25,361 nt of DNA, from NCBI GenBank assembly GCA_002327315.1, contig DCVI01000032.1:1-25361 (forward strand), read 5' to 3'. How positions within the stretch are numbered: the first letter of the stretch is position 1; each line of letters starts with the position of its first letter. Under the pieces are notes generated by a model, which had not been told where the DNA came from, did no database searches, and saw nothing but the letters and a program-made list of their open reading frames with translations. The stretch is from Syntrophaceae bacterium UBA2192 (lineage in GTDB: Bacteria; Desulfobacterota; Syntrophia; Syntrophales; UBA2192). Positions 14,463 to 22,628 of this stretch are shown here, piece by piece. Both the position numbers and the translations under genes were made by a program.

Positions 14463-15485
14463 CTAGGGTGAAATCAGGAAGTAGTCGTACAGGAGCCGTG
14501 CGATGTCTGCGATCACGGTTTGCCGGGTGCCGGCGGGCGCTTCCGAACCCTTGATGAACGCGACCATGGCAATGTGACCCCTGCCCTCGGGCAGCGTGAT
14601 GTAACCGACATCGTTGACGCTGCCGGCGAGCGTCCCCGTCTTGTCGGCAACGACAGTCCCCGCAGGCAAACGGCCCCGGATCCGCTTCGGTCCGGTCGTG
14701 CTCCGCTCCATCATGGGAATGAGTGTCGAACGTGCCGAACGGCTGATCCCTTCCTCCTGCCATATCTTGCACAACAGGCCCAGCATCGCAGCCGGGGTGG
14801 CTTGATCTCTCGGGTCGGCATCGTATGCGGGATTCGCCCTGTAGGCCTTTGCGCGGCGCTCCGCAGCCTGCCCGGGCGGCATCCGCCTGAACTGATCCGC
14901 CAGCGACGTCGCCGGCGACGCAGGGGCGGGGATGGACAGAACATCGCGCAGCAGCTCCCTGATGGTTCGGGCCGGGCGGATTTCCTGCAAGCCCAGGGCC
15001 TGCAGGTAGGCCTGGACGGATACCGGCCCCCCGGCCACCCGGAAGAGGACATCGGCGGAGGTGTTGTCGCTCTTCGTGATCATGAGCTCGAGGAGGTCGG
15101 AAACAGGGAACGTAAGACCGGGTCGCCAACGAATGTCTTCCAGTGGGCCTTCCGGCGCCATCTCAGAGCGCTCTACGAGGATAGGCGATGTCAGCTTGAT
15201 CTGCCCCTTGTCCGCCATGTCGAGGATCTTTGCCGCAACGGCTACCTTTACCGTGCTGGCCATGGGGAAGAATTCGTCTGCATGGAAGACAACCCTGCGG
15301 CCGGTTTCCAGATGGATCGCCGCGACGCCCACCGTTCCCTTGGCCGTCTTGCCGATGCGCCCGATCTCGGCGACCACGGCACTCATCTGAGGGCCCTGCG
15401 TCTCTCGATCCCATGCCGCAGACTGCCCTGCAGCCAGGATCGCAAAAAGAAGCAGCCCGCAGACCGGAATGATTCGTCGTCTCAT
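14463..15485 (-). CDS. Exported class A beta-lactamase-fold protein without the usual omega-loop Glu
   Basis: 340 residues with a signal peptide (RIIPVCGLLLFAILAAG, cut near SAA-WD). Active-site motifs: S77-T-V-K80 in PMASTVKV, S139-D-N in MITKSDNTSADVLF, and K282-T-G in ADKTGTLAG. The omega loop normally carries E166 in ExxLN. Here that stretch reads RTIRELLRDV and is followed by about 40 extra residues before PRDQATPAAM, so the deacylating Glu is not obvious. It could therefore be a slow penicillin-binding or peptidase-like relative rather than a true beta-lactamase. Its ATG overlaps the TGA of the acyl-CoA synthetase gene (ATGA), implying translational coupling. Ends in TAG. Confidence 0.85.
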   Translation of the reverse strand: MRRRIIPVCGLLLFAILAAGQSAAWDRETQGPQMSAVVAEIGRIGKTAKGTVGVAAIHLETGRRVVFHADEFFPMASTVKVAVAAKILDMADKGQIKLTSPILVERSEMAPEGPLEDIRWRPGLTFPVSDLLELMITKSDNTSADVLFRVAGGPVSVQAYLQALGLQEIRPARTIRELLRDVLSIPAPASPATSLADQFRRMPPGQAAERRAKAYRANPAYDADPRDQATPAAMLGLLCKIWQEEGISRSARSTLIPMMERSTTGPKRIRGRLPAGTVVADKTGTLAGSVNDVGYITLPEGRGHIAMVAFIKGSEAPAGTRQTVIADIARLLYDYFLISP

Positions 15486-17593
15486 CTCATTTCGCCCGCA
15501 TTTTCCCAGAGGATCCGGGCGTCGACGGCCCGGCAGCCTTCGGCGGAAGCCAGGAGGGGATTGATGTCGAGCTCGGCCACATCCGGGTTCTCCGAGGCGA
15601 AGAAAGAGAGCCTCTCGATGATCTCGACGAGGCCGTCGATGTCGGCGCCCGGCTCACCCCTTGTGCCCTTGAGAAGCGGCCAGATCCGCAGCGACTCGAT
15701 CATTGCCCGGGCGGTCGGCCCGTCGACGGGGACGATCTCGCGGCTTACGTCCCGGAAGACCTCCGTGTAGATGCCGCCCTGGCCGCACGCCAGGATGTGT
15801 CCGAACACGGGATCGCGCTTCAATCCCACGAGGATCTCCTTGCCTGCGAGCTGCTCCTGAATCTGGAAGGCATCGATCGCAATGCCCGGGTCCTTCGCCC
15901 GAACGTTACCCGCGATCTTTTGGTGAGCGGCCTTCAGCCCGCTGAGGTTGCCGATTCCTGTCACGATCCCGCCCCACTCGCTCTTGTGCAGGAAGTTGCG
16001 GCCGGCGAGCTTCAGCACATAAGGCGGCTTCATGCCTTTTGCCGCCTCCCTCAAGGCCGCAAGGCTTTTCGCCTCGCTCCCGGCCGCTGCGGGGATGCCG
16101 TAACACGCGAGCAGACCCAGGGCGTCCTGCCCGGCGAGAACACCCTCCTTCTTTCCTTTTCCGGCGAGTTCGAAAGCCGCCGCCCCGTCGACGGCAAAGC
16201 GCCGCGGTTGCGGCTCGCGGCGGTTCTTCAGCCGGTGGTATTGGCGGCAACAGGAGAGCCCCCGGACGGCCCGCTCGATCGTGTCGAAACAGGCGACACC
16301 CGGTATGGCTTCGTAGCGGTCAATGGCCGGGACGACATCCATGTAGGGCCAGACGGCCACGGGCTTGCTGTTTCCCGCATCGTGCCGGGCTCCGGCGAAG
16401 GCGGCTTCCAGTTTCAGGTCGGTGTGGAGCGGGGAATCCGTCGCAGGGAACACGGCAAGGACGCCGTCGATGCCGTCTGACTTGAGAAACTCTGCAAGGC
16501 AAAGCCTGTAGGATTCGGCATAATGTCCCCCGATCATGCCTATGGGCCAGATGTCGATGGGGTTCGAGACGTGGATCCAGTCGGGTATTCCCTGCTTGAG
16601 AGCTGCCGAAAGCCCCGGCGGCAAGGCACCGAAAGTGAGACCGTGGTCCTCGCAGGCATCGGCGCACATGATTCCCCCGGCCCCGGTGACGGTGACAACA
16701 CCGATCCTGGGGCCTTTCATCTCCCCGAGAACGGCCAGGGCATGCATGGCATCCTTCATCTCGCTGCTGGTCAGGACGCGCAGGATCCCCGCTCGTCTGA
16801 AGACGGCATCGAAGACGTGATCCTCGCCCACGAGAGAGCCGGAGTGGGAAAGCGCCGCCCTGGCTCCCGCCTTGCTCCGGCCGGTCTTGAGCACGATGAC
16901 GGGCTTTTTGCGGCTGATGCGTCCCGCCGCCTCCAGGAAATCGGGGCCCCGCTTCAGGCCCTCCATGTGCAGGACGATGACCTCCGTTTGCGGATCGCCC
17001 TCCAGGTAATCCAGTGCATCCACAACGTCGAGATCGCAGGCGTTGCCGATGTCGATGGCCTTTCCGAAATTGCGCCAGGCCAGGTTCTCGGCAGCGACCT
17101 GGATGAAGCCCGTCTGGGCGATGAGAGAGACGGGAAGAAACCGCTCGGGGCAGGGGACCTCGACGAAGGCCGTATTGAATCGGACGTAGTTGTTGACCAC
17201 GCCAAGCGTGTTGGGGCCCAGCACGCGAACCCCTGCCTCGCGGGCCCGTCGGGCGATTGCGTCCTGGAACTCGCGCCCCCGTTCGTCGGCATCGGCAAAG
17301 CCCTGGCTGATGATGAGAATGCGCTTTACCCCTGCCCGGATGCATTCTTCGAAGGCCGCCTGCACACGGTCGCGGCCCACGGAGATGACGGCCAGGTCGA
17401 CCTTCTCGGGGATGTCGGCGACGGCGGGATAGACTTGCAATCCCAGGATCTCCCCAACGGCCGGGTTCACGGGGTAGATGCGGCCCTTGAAGCCGTAGCG
17501 CAGCATCATCTCGGCGTTGTTGTAGGCGCCCGGGCCCGTCCTGCGGGGGGTTCCGATCAATGCAACGGATGCGGGGTTCATGAACTTGTGCAT
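15482..17593 (-). CDS. ADP-forming acetyl/acyl-CoA synthetase, fused alpha-beta form
   Basis: 703-residue cytoplasmic enzyme converting acyl-CoA + ADP + Pi to acid + CoA + ATP, or the reverse. It is often used by anaerobes to make ATP or to activate acids. The alpha part covers residues 1-460: a CoA-binding domain (NPASVALIGTPRRTG, YPVNP), then ligase-CoA with the phospho-His region AALSHSGSLVGED (H250) and VTVTGAGGIMCADAC. The beta part, about 480-700, is an ATP-grasp domain (PPYVLKLAGRNFLHKSEWGG, then the end ELDINPLLA). The start at 17593 has AGGAG 8 nt upstream; ATG 17647 adds 18 polar residues. First gene of a two-gene unit with the beta-lactamase-fold gene. Which acid it prefers is not readable. 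Confidence 0.93.
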   Translation of the reverse strand: MHKFMNPASVALIGTPRRTGPGAYNNAEMMLRYGFKGRIYPVNPAVGEILGLQVYPAVADIPEKVDLAVISVGRDRVQAAFEECIRAGVKRILIISQGFADADERGREFQDAIARRAREAGVRVLGPNTLGVVNNYVRFNTAFVEVPCPERFLPVSLIAQTGFIQVAAENLAWRNFGKAIDIGNACDLDVVDALDYLEGDPQTEVIVLHMEGLKRGPDFLEAAGRISRKKPVIVLKTGRSKAGARAALSHSGSLVGEDHVFDAVFRRAGILRVLTSSEMKDAMHALAVLGEMKGPRIGVVTVTGAGGIMCADACEDHGLTFGALPPGLSAALKQGIPDWIHVSNPIDIWPIGMIGGHYAESYRLCLAEFLKSDGIDGVLAVFPATDSPLHTDLKLEAAFAGARHDAGNSKPVAVWPYMDVVPAIDRYEAIPGVACFDTIERAVRGLSCCRQYHRLKNRREPQPRRFAVDGAAAFELAGKGKKEGVLAGQDALGLLACYGIPAAAGSEAKSLAALREAAKGMKPPYVLKLAGRNFLHKSEWGGIVTGIGNLSGLKAAHQKIAGNVRAKDPGIAIDAFQIQEQLAGKEILVGLKRDPVFGHILACGQGGIYTEVFRDVSREIVPVDGPTARAMIESLRIWPLLKGTRGEPGADIDGLVEIIERLSFFASENPDVAELDINPLLASAEGCRAVDARILWENAGEMR

Positions 17594-17704
17594 GGGATGG
17601 TCTCCTGTGCGTGTATTGGGGTGAGGAGTATCCCGTGCAGTATCCATTTCAGGCCCGCATCGTTCAAGGAAAAAATGCGAGGAAGATTGACGGCATCGCG
17701 AATT

Positions 17705-17806
17705 TTACCCCACGATAATCGTCGTCAGTAGGGCGCCGACAATGGACAGGGCAATCGCGCAAGAGTACTCGTGATACAAAACGAAGCGCCTGACCTTCTT
17801 TTTCAT
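17705..17806 (-). CDS. 33-residue single-helix membrane peptide
   Basis: Short open frame with good translation signals: AAGGAGGAACGGGTACC directly precedes the ATG at 17806. The product starts MKKKVRRFVLYHEYSC, continues with AIALSIVGALLTTIIVG and stops with TAA. That is a basic N-terminus followed by a transmembrane helix reaching the C-terminal end. The pattern is that of real small membrane proteins and not of a shadow frame, since no overlapping gene covers it. It lies between the acyl-CoA synthetase start and the diguanylate cyclase 3' end, same strand. No family recognised and no function inferred. Confidence 0.6.
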   Translation of the reverse strand: MKKKVRRFVLYHEYSCAIALSIVGALLTTIIVG

Positions 17807-18149
17807 GGTACCCGTTCCTCCTTTTCCGTACATGGCGGTCTGCCGGAATCATGGCGATGGATTTAACTGCCGCAGGACCATCGCACAAGGGATACCAGGA
17901 GGAAGGGAATTTGAAAACATCAGTGATTCCGGAATGATATGCTGTTCGGAGAACGGGACGGCCTGGAAATCGTGCGGTGCGGACCCGTGCGAATCCGGAA
18001 CAGGGATTGAAATTGCCTTTCCATTTCGAGCGGTTGAAACGAAGATTCCGTTATGGGCTGGTCGTTTATGGAAGGGAAGGTTTCGAAAGGGACGCAGTGC
18101 GAAGGGCCCTGCGGACGTTTGCGGCTGTGTGACGGGATCGGATCCGCTG
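17807..18149. other. Gene-free stretch of 343 bases
   Basis: Contains the ribosome-binding site of the 33-residue peptide gene at its left end and presumably that gene's promoter. A perfect palindrome ATTCCGGAAT lies at 17926-17935. No further open frame with a Shine-Dalgarno site, no convincing intrinsic terminator after the diguanylate cyclase, and no RNA gene were seen. Confidence 0.5.
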
Positions 18150-19040
18150 TCAGGCAGAGGAACAGACCTGGTTTTTGCCCCGCCTCTTGGCCTCGTACAT
18201 GAGCCGATCGGCCCGGTTGATAAAATCCTTCATGTCCTCGCCCGGCCGGTAGCCGGCAATCCCGATACTCACGGTCTTGCTTTCCTCATAGCCCGGGACA
18301 GGCCGGAAACGCTCGGCGGCGAATTCCACCCGGATTCTCTCCGCCACGACCTCCGCCTGATCCCCCTCGGTTTCCGGCATGAAGACGGTGAACTCCTCGC
18401 CGCCGTAGCGGAAGGCCCAATCGGTTCTTCGGACGCATCGCTGGATGGTCGCCCCGATGCGCTCCAGCACGCGGTCGCCTTCCATGTGCCCGTAGGTGTC
18501 GTTGAAATGCTTGAAGTCGTCGATGTCGAGTAGCAGCAGCGACAGGGGCCGCCCGTAGCGCTCGGTTCGCTCGATCTCGGCCTGGAGCAGATTGTAGAAA
18601 TGCCGCTGGTTGTAAAGCCCCGTGAGATCGTCGGTAATGCTCAGCTCCATGTAGCGCGATTCGCTCTGCCGCAGGGCCTCCTCGGTTTTCTTGTGCCCTT
18701 CGATCTCGCGCTGCAGGGCATCGACGTGTGCCTGGATGCGGCCTGAGAGGACCGAGATGATCGCGGCGATGGCCATGAGCGCGATCCCCCGGATGCAGCC
18801 CTCGATCAGGGCCTGCGTGTTGCCGGGGAAGTAGAAGAAGACGAGCAGGAGGTAGACCATCACGAGAAACAGCGACAGCAGAAGCCCCCGCTCGCGATAC
18901 TGATAGGATGCGATGAGGATGGGGATGTAGTAGAGGTGAACGAAGATGCCCGGGATGTCTTCCGAGAGGCAATACACGGAGACAAGAACGGCGATCACCG
19001 CGGTTGCGGCCGTGTAGAACTGCCAGTGCTTTTCGGTCAA
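18150..19040 (-). CDS. Membrane-bound diguanylate cyclase (GGDEF domain)
   Basis: 296 residues. Three to four N-terminal transmembrane segments lie at about 8-26, 32-48, 53-72 and 83-100. A short coiled region (RIQAHVDALQREIEGHKKTEE) then leads to a GGDEF domain from about 130. The active-site motif is GGEEF at 213-217, with DDLTGLYNQRHF and LDIDDFKHFNDTYGH before it, so cyclase activity is expected. R204-R-T-D207 lies exactly five residues before GGEEF, which is the RxxD inhibitory site for product feedback. It makes the second messenger c-di-GMP from GTP. The start is a TTG at 19040 behind AAGGGGGGGACC; the next in-frame Met would lose two helices. The sensed signal is unknown. Confidence 0.9.
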   Translation of the reverse strand: MTEKHWQFYTAATAVIAVLVSVYCLSEDIPGIFVHLYYIPILIASYQYRERGLLLSLFLVMVYLLLVFFYFPGNTQALIEGCIRGIALMAIAAIISVLSGRIQAHVDALQREIEGHKKTEEALRQSESRYMELSITDDLTGLYNQRHFYNLLQAEIERTERYGRPLSLLLLDIDDFKHFNDTYGHMEGDRVLERIGATIQRCVRRTDWAFRYGGEEFTVFMPETEGDQAEVVAERIRVEFAAERFRPVPGYEESKTVSIGIAGYRPGEDMKDFINRADRLMYEAKRRGKNQVCSSA

Positions 19041-19078
19041 GGTCCCCCCCTTGCCTTGAAACGTCCTTTATCCGATTA

Positions 19079-19651
19079 TCACAGCAGCCAGCTGACTGCA
19101 ATATAGGTAAGGATGTCTTCTATCGTGCTCAAAATCGGCGTGGTGATGCCGCCGGAGGCCGAGTCGGTCCCCCCGCGAAGACCCTGGCGAAGCGCCTGCG
19201 CCGCCGATCCGGTGAGGATCCCATAGAGGGTCGCGAAATCGGCATTCAAAAACGTGGTGGCGATGTAGGCGAGAAACCAGATGACGCCGTACTCGAAAAA
19301 ATGGTGAATGTGCGCGACCCCCGGGATCTTGTCGAGGGTGAAGCCCGCAAAGGCGATGATCCAAAAGAGCCACAGATAGCTGCCCAGCCAGTTGTTGCCC
19401 CCGTTGAGGCCCTTGTCGTCCTTGAAATCATAGACGACCTTCAACAGGGCGATGCCGGGGGAGAGGGCGGAAACGGCGCTCAGGAGATAGAGCTTCAGTT
19501 TCGACACCGGCGGGGAAGCCGGGCCGGGCTGGGCGGTCATCTCGGAGCCGGGCTGCGGCTGGGGGCCGGATACCTGGGAGCAGGCAGGCGGGCAAAGACT
19601 CTGGAAGAGCAGTGCCGCGCAGATCATGATCAGGAGAATGGGTTTCATCAT
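19079..19651 (-). CDS. Exported/membrane protein of unknown family
   Basis: 190 residues. An N-terminal hydrophobic signal (ILLIMICAALLFQSLCPPAC) contains two Cys residues that could suit lipoprotein processing, although the context is not a clean lipobox. A Pro/Gln-rich linker follows. Two or three hydrophobic segments lie at about 90-105 (SYLWLFWIIAFAGF) and 122-136 (YGVIWFLAYIATTF), with a Gly/Ser-rich tail (GGTDSASGGITTP). The two adjacent ATGs at 19651 and 19648 have GGAG 5 or 8 nt upstream; either could be used. Not recognised. It lies between the cyclase and DUF488 genes on the same strand with gaps of about 35 bp. Confidence 0.65.
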   Translation of the reverse strand: MMKPILLIMICAALLFQSLCPPACSQVSGPQPQPGSEMTAQPGPASPPVSKLKLYLLSAVSALSPGIALLKVVYDFKDDKGLNGGNNWLGSYLWLFWIIAFAGFTLDKIPGVAHIHHFFEYGVIWFLAYIATTFLNADFATLYGILTGSAAQALRQGLRGGTDSASGGITTPILSTIEDILTYIAVSWLL

Positions 19652-19683
19652 GGAGGCTCCACTGCCTTCAGGAGAATCCCGTT

Positions 19684-20040
19684 TTACTTTTTTCGTTCCA
19701 GGTAGAGCTTGAGGGCTTCGGCGTTGTTGATCGTTCGTTCCGTGGAGCTGTAGACGAAGCTCGCCGGGCCCTTGCCCACGGCCTCGATCAGCGCATCGAC
19801 CCCCGTCGCGTTACGATCCAGTTCGGCGAAGTAACGCTTCCTGAACTCGTCCCACTTGGCCGGGTCGTGACCGTACCATTTCCGTAGTTCGTTGGAGGGC
19901 GAGATGTCTTTGGCCCAGTAATCGATCCTTGCCTTCTCCTTCGTGAGCCCCCGCGGCCAGAGCCGGTCGACGAGGATCCGCTTGCCGTCCCCGGGGGCCG
20001 GCTCGTCGTAGACTCGCTTGATCCCGATTTTCGTCTTCAT
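19684..20040 (-). CDS. DUF488 family protein (YeaO-like)
   Basis: 118-residue cytoplasmic protein. The DUF488 signature is clear: IGIKRVYDEP, RILVDRLWPRGLTKEKARID, WAKDISPSNELRKWYGHDP and KWDEFRKRYFAEL. Function of this family is not established. ATG 20040 is chosen because GAGGA lies 7 nt upstream. The TTG at 20061 would overlap the preceding gene's stop. It follows the exported protein gene with a 10-bp gap, so the two are probably co-transcribed. Confidence 0.9.
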   Translation of the reverse strand: MKTKIGIKRVYDEPAPGDGKRILVDRLWPRGLTKEKARIDYWAKDISPSNELRKWYGHDPAKWDEFRKRYFAELDRNATGVDALIEAVGKGPASFVYSSTERTINNAEALKLYLERKK

Positions 20041-20050
20041 CGCTCTATCC

Positions 20051-20587
20051 TCATTGATCAATCCTGGACGGTGCCGCGGGCACCTTGTTTCGGTTGTCGA
20101 TCATCTGCCTGTCCACGACCTTTCCCGCTTCGACCCTGAGAAAAACATCATATTCATAGACGGTCTGGTAGCCCATGTGGACGTATCGGATCGGCTTGCC
20201 CTGCGGGATGCGCAGGGTTCCCGTGAACCACTCGGCCTTCAGTGGTTTTGACTTTCCGGGAAAGACCTTCTCGAACCCGACGGGGGCGGCCTTGCCCTCC
20301 TCGTCTCTCATCCAGGCCTTGATATCCGAGAGGTAGAGGGTGTTATCTTTGATCTCCCATGCACCGACGTATCCCCGCCAGCATGCCGTGTGGGGCGAGG
20401 CGAATTCCGGGCGGGGGTTGTCCCTGGTGAAATAGCTCTCTAGCGGCTCTGTGAAGAGGAACCCTTCCGTTCCCTCGTAAACGATCCGCTCGGGAATCTG
20501 GGCAGTCGGCCAGGCCGGCGAGGCGAGAAGAAGGACGAGTGCTGCGGGAACGAGAACCGTGAGCATTCGGCGCGCGAGAGTTGTCAT
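20051..20587 (-). CDS. Exported protein of unknown function
   Basis: 178 residues with a signal peptide (MLTVLVPAALVLLLASPAW, cut near PTA-QI). The mature part has many aromatic residues and beta-strand-like stretches, for example GYVGAWEIKDNTLYLSDI, and AEWFTGTLRIPQGKPIRYVH. A soluble periplasmic beta-rich fold is likely. Start at 20587 has AGGAGTGAAC in front; earlier codons in the frame (to 20692) give a non-hydrophobic tail overlapping the next gene. I do not recognise the family. Confidence 0.65.
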   Translation of the reverse strand: MTTLARRMLTVLVPAALVLLLASPAWPTAQIPERIVYEGTEGFLFTEPLESYFTRDNPRPEFASPHTACWRGYVGAWEIKDNTLYLSDIKAWMRDEEGKAAPVGFEKVFPGKSKPLKAEWFTGTLRIPQGKPIRYVHMGYQTVYEYDVFLRVEAGKVVDRQMIDNRNKVPAAPSRIDQ

Positions 20588-20639
20588 GTTCACTCCTGGT
20601 TCATGGTTTGGTTCGGACTCAAGCCGCCTGCCGCGGTTT

Positions 20640-20927
20640 TTACCGCCGGAAGACAACGTAGTTGCGCAGCAGGCCGGATACGGCAAGAACAACGATCGCG
20701 ATTCCGAGGGCTGTCAGCGGAGCGATGGTGAAGAACCAGTCGTATCCGACGGTCCCTTCCATCTCCCGATGCAGCTTCCAGACGTACCAGCCGATGAGGC
20801 TTGCCGTCAGCGCCAGCGCGCCGGCATTGTAGACCGCGACCCCCTTCCGGTCTTTCGGCGAATAGTGGAAGAAGGCGAAGAAAAAGACGATGAAGAGGAT
20901 GAAGGCGACAAAGTACGCGGCAATCAT
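20640..20927 (-). CDS. Small integral membrane protein, unknown family
   Basis: 95 residues with three hydrophobic segments: 2-21, 32-50 and 69-88. The first loop contains FHYSPKDRKG, and the C-terminus is basic (LLRNYVVFRR). ATG 20927 begins the first helix directly; GGAG is about 13 nt upstream. It starts 5 bp before the previous gene's stop region ends, so coupling with the 60-residue gene at 20932 is likely. No family recognised. Confidence 0.65.
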   Translation of the reverse strand: MIAAYFVAFILFIVFFFAFFHYSPKDRKGVAVYNAGALALTASLIGWYVWKLHREMEGTVGYDWFFTIAPLTALGIAIVVLAVSGLLRNYVVFRR

Positions 20928-20931
20928 GGGA

Positions 20932-21114
20932 TCAGTGCATCTCCTTCCACAGCATGAAGGCAAGTCCGCCCGTCACAATGGCGCCGGGCACGCTGACCCA
21001 GAGGGGAACCGCCCATCCGCCGACCGTGATGTCGAGGCCAACTACCAGCCGGACAATGTGCACAAGGCAAATCAGCGAGAAGATGGCAATCGCAATCGTC
21101 GTGAAGGGTTTCAT
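20932..21114 (-). CDS. 60-residue membrane protein, possibly DUF6868-like
   Basis: Two hydrophobic helices: 5-24 (TTIAIAIFSLICLVHIVRLV) and 38-55. Between them GLDITVGGWAVPLWVSVPG, a conserved-looking central motif that I associate, without checking, with DUF6868-type proteins. The ATG at 21114 has GGGAGCGTGAC upstream. It is the first gene of the unit 21114-19079 as far as gaps show, with a TCATTGCGAG-type repeat just upstream. Function unknown. Confidence 0.65.
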   Translation of the reverse strand: MKPFTTIAIAIFSLICLVHIVRLVVGLDITVGGWAVPLWVSVPGAIVTGGLAFMLWKEMH

Positions 21115-21140
21115 GTCACGCTCCCGGTTCTTATCGGGTG

Positions 21141-21213
21141 GTCATTGCGAGGAGGCCGTCAGGCCGACGTGGCAATCTCGACTTGAGACTGCTTCGTTTC
21201 ACTCGCAGTGACA
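21141..21213. repeat. TCATTGCGAG-type palindromic intergenic repeat
   Basis: Left arm GTCATTGCGAG and right arm CTCGCAGTGACA are complementary ends of a 73-bp unit that also contains GACGTGGCAATCTC and GAGACTGCTTCGTT. Elements of this form are widespread in Deltaproteobacteria and other phyla; this is from memory. It separates the small membrane gene from the O-methyltransferase gene and may end transcripts. Confidence 0.8.
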
Positions 21214-21257
21214 TCCTCTCCCGATGTCTGCCTCTCAAGCGAAGGCGAGGGAGGCTA

Positions 21258-22250
21258 TCACGGCTTGAAAGCTTCGACCAAAGCATCCATGTGCTCGCCC
21301 CTCTTCAGGTACCGCACATTCACGAATCCCGCCTCCTCGAGCCAGCTCCTGATTTCATCATAGGTGTACGTCGAGCCCCCTTCCGTGTTCACGAGCATGT
21401 TGACGGCGAAGATCGCCCCGTCTTTCGGCTCGGTGCGGCCGGGTTCCATGACGTGATCGCGGATGACGATCCGGCCCCCGGAAACGAGCGCGTGGAAGAC
21501 CTTCCGGAAGAGATCGACGTTTTCCCCGGGGCTGTTCTGGTGGATGATGGCGGAAAAAAGCGCCAGGTCGTGGCCGCCGGGCAGCTCATTTCTGTAGAAG
21601 TCCCCCGCCACGAGACGGACCCGGTCCAGCACTCCTGCCTCGGCCAGGCGCTCGCGGGCCATCGGGATGACGGCGGGCCTGTCGAAAAGCGTTGCCTTCA
21701 GCTCGGGGGCGGCCTTCAGAAAGGCGATGGTGTAGGTCCCGGAAGCGCCGCCCACGTCGATCAGGTTCCTCGCCGGGCCGGGCTGGATAGCCGTCACGAT
21801 CTTCTGCGCCAGGGGTGTCCCCACCACGTGCATGGCCCCGATGAAGGCGTACAGTTCGTCGGCGTCCCGAGGCCCCGATTCCGGGGGCTCCGACGAGCCG
21901 GCCCCTCTGACGATGGGCGTAAGGTTTGACCAGCTCTCCCACAGGTGAGCCGCGTGGAGGAGCATGGGACGTACCGACCGGGGGCTGTTGGCCGAAAGGA
22001 ACGGGGCGGCATCGGGGGCGGTGCGGTAGCTACCCGCCTCCTTGGCAAGAAGACCCATGGCCGCGAGCGCGTCCAGCAGGATGGTCAGTCCCCGGAGATC
22101 GGCATGCAGCCGGCCTGCGAGGTCCTCGGCGGATAAGGGCCTTTCTTCGAGAAGGGTGAAGAGATTCATCTCGGCCGCGGACAGCAAGATCCGGCTTTCC
22201 ATAAACTGTCGGGCCTGCTTCAGCACGGCTTCGGGTGTGTCGTAGCTCAT
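21258..22250 (-). CDS. SAM-dependent O-methyltransferase, Methyltransf_2 family
   Basis: 330 residues with the two-part layout of this family. The N-terminal winged-helix dimerisation domain (about 15-95) contains ILLSAAEMNLFTLLEE and LLDALAAMGLL. The C-terminal Rossmann domain has SAM motif I NLIDVGGASGTYTIAFL, then LFDRPAVI, VRLVAGDFYRNELP and HALVSGGRIVIRDHVM. The family methylates small aromatic or polyketide hydroxyls, and in some bacteria acts in cofactor synthesis; the substrate here is not inferable. Divergent from the 89-residue membrane protein gene at 22331, with promoters for both presumably in the 80-bp gap. Confidence 0.88.
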   Translation of the reverse strand: MSYDTPEAVLKQARQFMESRILLSAAEMNLFTLLEERPLSAEDLAGRLHADLRGLTILLDALAAMGLLAKEAGSYRTAPDAAPFLSANSPRSVRPMLLHAAHLWESWSNLTPIVRGAGSSEPPESGPRDADELYAFIGAMHVVGTPLAQKIVTAIQPGPARNLIDVGGASGTYTIAFLKAAPELKATLFDRPAVIPMARERLAEAGVLDRVRLVAGDFYRNELPGGHDLALFSAIIHQNSPGENVDLFRKVFHALVSGGRIVIRDHVMEPGRTEPKDGAIFAVNMLVNTEGGSTYTYDEIRSWLEEAGFVNVRYLKRGEHMDALVEAFKP

Positions 22251-22330
22251 GTATGATCCATTGACCTCGGTTGACTCATCCGGCTAAAGAAAATCATGCA
22301 TCACCCGATAAAATAGCAGGAGTATTATAA

Positions 22331-22600
22331 ATGAACGACCGGATTTTCCGCCACATTCTTCTTCCGGCCTTTGCACCGGTCCTTTTTCTGGTAATCGCGA
22401 CCACGCCGGTCGATGTCCTGGGCTGCCGCACATGCGGTTTGCTGACCATCGCCGTCGCGCTTCTGTCTGTCATTGCCGGGCTGGGATCAGCCGTTGCAGG
22501 GGTCCGGGGGAAAATGAAAAGCGATCCGGCTGCCAACTGGTGGGCCACTTCCGCCCCGATCCTCGCCGTACCGGCCGTCCTGCTCATCCTCTTCGCGTAA
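22331..22600 (+). CDS. Small membrane protein with a CxxC motif
   Basis: 89 residues with three hydrophobic segments: about 8-28 (LLPAFAPVLFLVIATTPVDV), 36-58 and 70-88. A CRTC motif (C32 and C35) follows the first helix. GCAGGAGTATTATAA precedes the ATG, a strong site. It converges with the selenocysteine-rhodanese gene 28 bp away. No family recognised. The CxxC could bind metal or form a disulfide. Confidence 0.65.
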   Translation: MNDRIFRHILLPAFAPVLFLVIATTPVDVLGCRTCGLLTIAVALLSVIAGLGSAVAGVRGKMKSDPAANWWATSAPILAVPAVLLILFA

Positions 22601-22628
22601 GCATGCCACGCGATGCACAGGGAAGATT

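Noticed and set aside
21141..21213. Insertion-sequence terminal repeats
   Set aside because: The whole 73-bp element fits a stand-alone palindromic repeat; no transposase or target duplication seen.
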